A stretch of DNA of 64,000 nucleotides. It comes from Branchiostoma belcheri. Its lineage: Eukaryota; Chordata; Leptocardii; Amphioxiformes; Branchiostomatidae. Made by a program: the position numbers and the translations under genes. Below are positions 61,801 through 64,000 of the stretch, piece by piece. The stretch is taken from NCBI RefSeq assembly GCF_001625305.1, contig NW_017804020.1, positions 426,018 through 490,017 on the forward strand, in the 5' to 3' direction. Below the pieces are notes generated by a model that was not told the DNA's origin, searched no databases, and was given only the letters and a program-made list of their open reading frames with translations. Position 1 is the first letter of the stretch, and every line of letters starts with the position of its first letter.

Positions 61801-63641
61801 CATTAACCTTAAAACAGACTGATTCAATGCCTTGATGGCCAAGTTGTTGAAAAACCTTTGCAGAATTCAAGAGAACAACATCTAAATTTTGTTACATCGT
61901 CCCATAGAAAATAAAGTTGAAGTTCAAGACTTTTGAATCCACAGGTTATTGATAGAGCTGTTTACCTTGATGCCGTTGTTAGCCCTGACACAGTGCCACA
62001 TCTTGGTGAGGACGTCCTCCCCACTCCTGAGTATGTTCCTCCTGCGAGGGGTGCCACTGCCCACCCTCCCCACACCTCCTCCCAACCTACACACACAAGG
62101 AAGGCAGGAAAATACAGGTAAGTCCTGGTCTGACATCAACTGCTGCTTAGATAGTGGGTTCATTTTTTGACTTGGTCATTTTTTTTTAAATCAGGGAACC
62201 AACAAATCAAATTGGTGTGGCCTACAGTGCTGACATTTAATCATATTAGCATCACTCTCTGCCAACTAACTTTAAGTTTAACTGCACAAGTAAGCATACA
62301 GACCAGACAATAAGCAGTCACTCTGGTCTTCTGCAATAGACTGACCCAGTGAGACTTGACCCAGTGTTGATGTCACACTTGATTGAGAGAAGCCACGTGA
62401 CAAGTCTCACTGGGTCAGTCTATTGAAGAAGACCATAGTGACTTGTCAAAAGCTCTAGGTGAGAAAAATCTCTTATGTTGGATCAAAAGTTTTCTGTCGA
62501 ATCCTGACATGCCACCGATCTTGTGCTCTTGGGAAAGGCACTTTTCATGGCTTTCCTCACTTTGCTCAGGTGAAAATGAGTATTGTATTGTCCCATGTTG
62601 GTGGCGGCATTAATATAAGTTGAAAAACTTGCGTGCCATCACCACGTTCTGCGATTACATGTTTGAATATTTTTAAAAAACTTAACTTTAAATAACATTG
62701 TCTGTGAATGTATCTCAATATTTGTATATTGTATATTTAGCACTATCATTTCAGGAAGTTAGATATCATAACTGGTATTACTGTGGTAGATGTGCCCACC
62801 TGTTGGTTGGTCCACACACACAGTTGATGATGACTTGTAAGGCTGCCTTCTGTACCTCAGCATCAGGAGTGGTTAGATGTTCCCCTTCTGCCATGCCTAT
62901 AGGACAGGTGAAGAGATACACTCTTAGACAAGTGTTCTTGACTGAGACTTACATTGGGCTCAAAACACTGAACTGAAGCTATGACCGAAATGGCCGAGCT
63001 ACCAACACAACTCCACACAGTGTCAGCATTTCAAATACCCACTCTTGCACTAGTACTCTGGCTGCATGCACAAATAGGAATTGCAAAGATTGCAGGTATT
63101 TGTAAAAATTTTACAGATTTGCAATGGTTTCCAGAAAATTTCATGTAAAACTACCAGTGTTGTATCCTTCCTCACATACCAAGACTCAAAATACTGGGTG
63201 CCTGCACCCAAAATTGGAGCTGTGCACCCAATTTTTTTCTATGGGTGCATCAGTGCACCCAAATATTTTCATAGGTTTACTATGTAAAGATACCTAATGT
63301 ATACTAGTATACAGTATATTCTTTGCATCTAAATTATATGAAATTATTAAGTCTTTGTTGTATAAGATTATTTCATATGGTGCACCCAAAAAAATCCTGT
63401 GCACCCAATTTTTTTGGTTGGGTGCACCAGTGCACTTATCCCCAAAAATGAATTTGGAGCCCTGCATACCCAGGATGATGTTGAGACCGATGGTAGCCGA
63501 TGACTCCGGCAGAGTGACCGGCTCACACAGCAGGAGCTGGGCCTTGGGAGTGACCGTCAGGATGGCCAGGATGTCCAGTCCCGCCCGGATCGTGTCCGAC
63601 CGGCCGCCGTAGTTCCTCCACTCCGAGGACAGCGCGATCAT
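35684..63641 (-). CDS. DCAF1: DDB1- and CUL4-associated factor 1 (VprBP); 5' exons outside window
   Basis: Substrate receptor of CUL4-DDB1 and of the EDD-DYRK2 ubiquitin ligases. Eleven exons are visible: 63641-63470, 62895-62800, 62086-61966, 61448-60159, 59700-59431, 59018-58925, 58201-58100, 38945-38872, 37777-37676, 36475-36268, 35733-35684. In order they give the end of the armadillo-like region ([41 protein letters not shown]), the LisH motif ([20 protein letters not shown]), the linker with [15 protein letters not shown], the WD40 region with both DDB1-binding WDxR motifs ([28 protein letters not shown]), then [20 protein letters not shown] and [12 protein letters not shown] Glu/Asp tail (36475-36268) and a last exon ending [16 protein letters not shown] follow. 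Every splice phase checked fits the human protein. One intron (38946-58099) is 19 kb and hosts two opposite-strand genes. Confidence 0.95.
36605..36740 (+). mobile_element. tRNA-derived SINE
   Basis: 'gtgtggcgcaacggcagcg' (A box region) and 'ggggttcgagtcc' (B box) are followed by the tail 'tgtgcccttgggaaaggcac' and 'cacgactttcc'. It lies in a DCAF1 intron, inverted relative to the gene. It is the clearest of the four copies. Confidence 0.75.
37363..37445. mobile_element. Truncated 'ggccacac' MITE fragment
   Basis: The left end tcggccacacaaatttta runs directly into 'aaaaaatatgaagcgacagg', so the middle of the family is mostly deleted and the right end is missing. It lies in a DCAF1 intron. 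Confidence 0.5.
38521..38670 (-). promoter_or_regulatory. GC-rich block with minus-strand donor, possible alternative first exon
   Basis: In an AT-rich intron just 3' of the DCAF1 exon at 38945-38872 lies a GC-rich stretch. On the minus strand it ends in GATATTC|GTAAGTGATG at 38520. It could start a short transcript that splices to the 37777-37676 exon, which has an in-frame ATG (NQGNMDSLS). This is inference only. Confidence 0.25.
39651..40004. mobile_element. Inverted-repeat element with 'aggcctagaaaaaaa' ends
   Basis: The left arm 'taaggcctagaaaaaaaaat' plus 'gtgtttcctgtttc' is mirrored by the right arm 'gaaacaggaaacac' plus 'tttcctaggccta'. It is about 354 bp and non-coding. It lies in the 19-kb DCAF1 intron. 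A fragment is at 18624-18690. Confidence 0.6.
40800..40945 (-). repeat. Partial R1 repeat, reverse orientation
   Basis: 'caacaccagttgccatggtg' and 'aacaatatgttttccttcgg' are the reverse complement of the R1 phrases at 19545-20060. It lies in the 19-kb DCAF1 intron. Confidence 0.5.
41240..41366. repeat. 17-bp tandem repeat, about 7.4 copies
   Basis: The unit cagaaccgtgctttatc repeats head to tail with only a few substitutions (cttcat, tagaacc, cagatcc). There are no spacers, so it is a minisatellite and not a CRISPR array. Confidence 0.85.
41542..41820. repeat. About 72-bp tandem repeat, 4 copies
   Basis: The unit contains 'gttagcagtggcatgtgaac', 'agacaatccccctgtgcac' and 'aaaggttcggaattgaaa'. 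Both strands carry open frames through the array only because the unit length is near a multiple of three. It is a minisatellite in the DCAF1 intron. Confidence 0.8.
41968..42349. mobile_element. 'ggccacaccaattta' MITE, copy 4
   Basis: taaggccacaccaattta to tcaaattgttgtggcctaa, 382 bp, with the full family interior. It lies in the DCAF1 intron, upstream of the first LRR gene. Confidence 0.85.
42586..42966. mobile_element. 'ggccacaccaattta' MITE, copy 5
   Basis: taaggccacaccaattta to attaaattggtgtggccta, 381 bp, in the opposite internal orientation to copy 4, only about 240 bp away. The pair could form a long hairpin. Confidence 0.85.
43314..47200 (+). CDS. LRR transmembrane receptor with PYAVAY tail, copy 1
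   Basis: Two coding exons, 43314-43746 and 45744-47200, join in phase 1 to 629 residues. A signal peptide ([20 protein letters not shown]...) precedes a Cys-rich LRR cap (CPYRCSAI...CICP). LRRs follow, such as [18 protein letters not shown] (which spans the junction), [17 protein letters not shown] and [17 protein letters not shown], then a C-terminal cap ([12 protein letters not shown]), a Ser/Thr-rich stalk and one membrane segment ([20 protein letters not shown]). The cytoplasmic tail has four PYAVAY motifs and [11 protein letters not shown]. Such a layout suggests an immune or adhesion receptor, but the ligand is unknown. It is nested antisense in a DCAF1 intron. Relative to copy 2, one base is missing near 47055, so the last ~50 residues are read in another frame and the C-terminal tyrosine motifs are lost. 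Confidence 0.85.
44294..44372. mobile_element. Fragment of longer 'ggccacac' MITE family
   Basis: 'ttaggccacagcaagtaaat', 'ttatggatgacatcctccg' and 'gcgagcgggcgaaa' match the left end of the element at 49788-50213. It stops abruptly at the duplicated LRR exon end (44386). Confidence 0.5.
44386..44455 (+). pseudogene. Copied LRR exon end inside the intron
   Basis: Encodes [20 protein letters not shown] followed by SL, almost identical to the end of exon 1, and keeps a donor (CTAG|GTAATG). The nearby upstream AGs (aaacag, agacag) would not join it in frame, so it probably cannot be used as an extra LRR exon. Confidence 0.65.
44510..44780. repeat. Dispersed repeat with 'ggggagcatgcccccggat' end
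   Basis: Begins 'gcccgtagccaggggggg' and ends 'gggggagcatgcccccggat'; an internal block 'ggtccactttttatgtaaag' is doubled. The same end occurs at about 37530-37560. It interrupts the duplicated intron. Confidence 0.5.
45336..45628. repeat. Dispersed repeat shared with the end of LRR copy 2
   Basis: 'agcccttcttttgtttatca', 'gaaaaacaggttgagaca' and 'taatttcgaggcctgt' match 53528-53850 downstream of LRR copy 2. In copy 1 the repeat lies in the intron, so the two are separate insertions. Confidence 0.6.
47697..48074. mobile_element. 'ggccacaccaattta' MITE, copy 6
   Basis: taaggccacaccaattta to taaattggtgtggcctaa, 378 bp, with the full family interior. It lies downstream of LRR copy 1. Confidence 0.85.
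48466..48592. mobile_element. Short inverted-repeat element
   Basis: 'gaatagcaaag' plus 'ttatcacaaccatttattt' is mirrored by 'aaataaatgattgtgataa' plus 'ctttgctattc'. The loop includes 'gccgatggccatcggtcatc'. It is a 127-bp MITE-like hairpin between the LRR genes. Confidence 0.65.
49025..50290. repeat. About 170-bp satellite array interrupted by a MITE
   Basis: Units contain 'ctcctacgccagaacatgcc', 'tcctcattaccggtgatgtt' and 'agataacaataaaattactt'. About four to five copies run from 49025 to 49787, and the array resumes at 50214 after the inserted element. It ends about 160 bp before the second LRR gene. Confidence 0.8.
49788..50213. mobile_element. Longer 'ggccacac' MITE family, inserted in the satellite
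   Basis: Left end taaggccacacagactta, right end aagtcggtgtggcctaac, 426 bp. Satellite units elsewhere read 'tagataacaataaa'; here they are split into 'tagata' and 'acaataaa' with an extra TA, so the target duplication is TA, as for Tc1/mariner-type elements. The interior differs from the 370-bp family. Confidence 0.75.
50449..53569 (+). CDS. LRR transmembrane receptor with PYAVAY tail, copy 2
   Basis: Two coding exons, 50449-50914 and 51780-53569, join in phase 1 to 751 residues. Signal peptide [20 protein letters not shown], Cys-rich cap (CPDNCPP...CHCP), LRRs ([18 protein letters not shown] across the junction, [36 protein letters not shown]), C-terminal cap ([14 protein letters not shown]), stalk, and membrane segment ([20 protein letters not shown]). 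The tail has four IQPYAV/IKPYAV motifs, [11 protein letters not shown], then about four 24-residue repeats ([17 protein letters not shown] type), an acidic run and further tyrosines (GIYGNG, QVLYNPE, SVLYEEN). A duplicated SPYSK block lies in the stalk. It is the paralogue of the gene at 43314, also nested antisense in the DCAF1 intron. The last ~15 residues come from a dispersed repeat. Confidence 0.85.
51210..51592. mobile_element. TIR element with 'gtgctgtgtacc' ends
   Basis: gtgctgtgtacc and ggtacacagcac bound 383 bp in the intron of LRR copy 2. Inside are 'aggtctggattcaagtcca' and 'tctggaaccggtccagcg'. A partial relative ('cggtccagtctggaccggtc') lies at about 13090. It is a MITE-like insertion. 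Confidence 0.65.
53528..53850. repeat. Dispersed repeat that ends LRR copy 2
   Basis: Starts 'gggctcgaaattaccggtgt' and ends 'taatttcgaggcctgtc', so it has weak inverted ends (ctcgaaatta/taatttcgag). It overlaps the last 42 bases of the LRR copy 2 reading frame. The related copy is at 45336-45628. Confidence 0.65.
54572..54955 (-). mobile_element. CR1/L2-like LINE 3' end, copy 2 (cut by assembly gap)
   Basis: Encodes the same [14 protein letters not shown] and [13 protein letters not shown] segment as copy 1, with a short (tctgta)n tail. It stops at the run of Ns. Confidence 0.75.
54956..54975. other. Assembly gap (20 N)
   Basis: Twenty unknown bases. The gap falls inside a LINE fragment that is repeated almost identically 450 bp further on, so the join is probably a repeat-induced scaffold gap of unknown true size. 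Confidence 0.95.
55400..55850 (-). mobile_element. CR1/L2-like LINE 3' end, copy 3
   Basis: Full match to copy 1 over the conserved C-terminal coding segment, with a (tctgta)n tail at 55405-55430. Copy 1 and this copy both break off near 'ggtgctagtg', which suggests a common truncation point or family 5' border. Confidence 0.8.
56002..56376. mobile_element. 'ggccacaccaattta' MITE, copy 7
   Basis: ttaggccacaccaattta to ataaaattggtgtggcctta, about 375 bp, with the family interior. It lies in the DCAF1 intron. Confidence 0.85.
58464..58900. repeat. (CTA)n-type trinucleotide microsatellite
   Basis: About 430 bp of mostly CTA/ACT repeats with two non-repeat islands ('cttttgtttgactgtctatt') lie between DCAF1 exons 58201-58100 and 59018-58925. 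The 222-codon frame across it is low-complexity and not a gene. Confidence 0.9.
59371..59402. mobile_element. MITE right-end fragment
   Basis: 'ccaacaaatcaaattggtgt' then ggcctaa: the family's right end only, 29 bases from the DCAF1 donor at 59430. The rest of the element is absent. Confidence 0.6.
62185..62224. mobile_element. MITE right-end fragment
   Basis: 'ccaacaaatcaaattggtgt' then ggccta, in the DCAF1 intron upstream of exon 62086. The rest of the element is absent. Confidence 0.6.
62325..62470. mobile_element. Shortened 'gacccagtg' foldback element
   Basis: 'agactgacccagtgagactt' and 'aagtctcactgggtcagtct' form inverted arms; one arm has lost its inner part. Same family as 13905-14160. 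It lies in a DCAF1 intron. Confidence 0.55.
62495..62600 (+). mobile_element. tRNA-derived SINE, 3' part
   Basis: 'gtcgaatcctgacatgcc' (degraded B box), then 'cttgtgctcttgggaaagg' and 'ggctttcctcactttgctc' match the tail of the SINE at 36605. It directly abuts the foldback element. Confidence 0.6.
63185..63465. repeat. 'gtgcaccca' inverted dispersed repeat
   Basis: The block 'gtgcacccaatttttt' recurs three to four times in mixed orientation, with 'gggtgcatcagtgcaccca' and 'gggtgcaccagtgcac' as mirror ends. It abuts the donor of the first visible DCAF1 exon (63470). Confidence 0.5.
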
Positions 63642-63754
63642 CTGAAAAGAGCCAATCATCTGCTTGTTGCAGACATCGCGTTGCAGTCGTGTGTGTTAGA
63701 CAGGGAAGGGAGGAGACAGGGAAAACCCAAGATACCATGAGTTTCACCAGAGAT

Positions 63755-64000
63755 CAAGACATTGCAGGGCTGGAAATACCACCTACATGTATATTATGCA
63801 GGTTAGTGTAGGTAAAACTGGAGCCGTGCAGGTATTTCTGATGTCTAACCTATACCTAACCTGCACTGGTCCATGTACTGAAATTGTAGATACATATTTC
63901 TGCATGTGGATTTTTATTTGCTGCACTGCTGTTCAGGACTGGTACAGGTACTACTGTCTTGTAACATTGAATATTACCTGCACCAGACAAATTTTACATG
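63755..64000. repeat. 'tgcaggt' dispersed element at right edge
   Basis: 'agggctggaaataccacct', 'gcaggttagtgtaggtaa' and 'cctgcaccagacaaatttta' match the element types at 6000-6080 and 34500-34690. It is cut by the window edge. Confidence 0.45.

Overview
The window is animal nuclear DNA: coding exons of about 50-300 bp with GT-AG boundaries, long AT-rich introns, dense short interspersed repeats and one run of Ns (54956-54975). The genes present, the tRNA-derived SINE with a 'tgtgcccttgggaaaggcac' tail, the GIY-YIG Penelope remnant, CR1-like 3' ends and two LRR receptor genes together suggest a cephalochordate (amphioxus, Branchiostoma). The organism is inferred, not shown directly.

Layout. 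(1) 186-9054, minus: 13 coding exons of a large, unrecognised protein (over 1,100 residues here) that is Lys/Glu-rich with a coiled coil and runs into a MYND-type zinc finger cut by the left edge. (2) 10.2-10.9 kb: compact divergent promoter region. (3) 10896-20855, plus: complete TMEM209 gene, 15 coding exons, 549 codons plus stop, all splice phases consistent. (4) 22.4-31.3 kb: a large imperfect palindrome centred near 26.89 kb. Each arm starts with a promoter-like first exon and carries exon-like repeats with splice signals pointing to the centre. I recognise no conserved protein here; it is the strangest part of the window. (5) 32.3-32.7 kb: a TATA/CCAAT/CRE promoter-like block and a short ORF. 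(6) 35684 to beyond 63641, minus: DCAF1 (VPRBP), 11 exons from the armadillo-like region through LisH, WD40 and acidic tail to the stop codon. (7) Inside one 19-kb DCAF1 intron (38946-58099), on the opposite strand: two tandem paralogous LRR membrane receptor genes (43314-47200 and 50449-53569) with repeated PYAVAY tyrosine motifs in their cytoplasmic tails.

The introns and spacers hold a TA-inserting MITE family of about 370 bp ('ggccacaccaattta' ends), a related longer family, three CR1-like LINE 3' ends, four SINE copies, GIY-YIG/Penelope-type foldback elements, several other inverted-repeat elements and tandem arrays at 41.2, 41.5, 49 and 58.5 kb.

Functional reading. TMEM209 (nuclear envelope) and DCAF1 (CUL4-DDB1 ubiquitin ligase receptor) are conserved housekeeping genes. 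The accessory, fast-changing material is the palindrome and the nested LRR pair. The pair shows recent duplication, a one-base frameshift in copy 1, a repeat-derived C-terminus in copy 2, and a copied LRR exon end in an intron.
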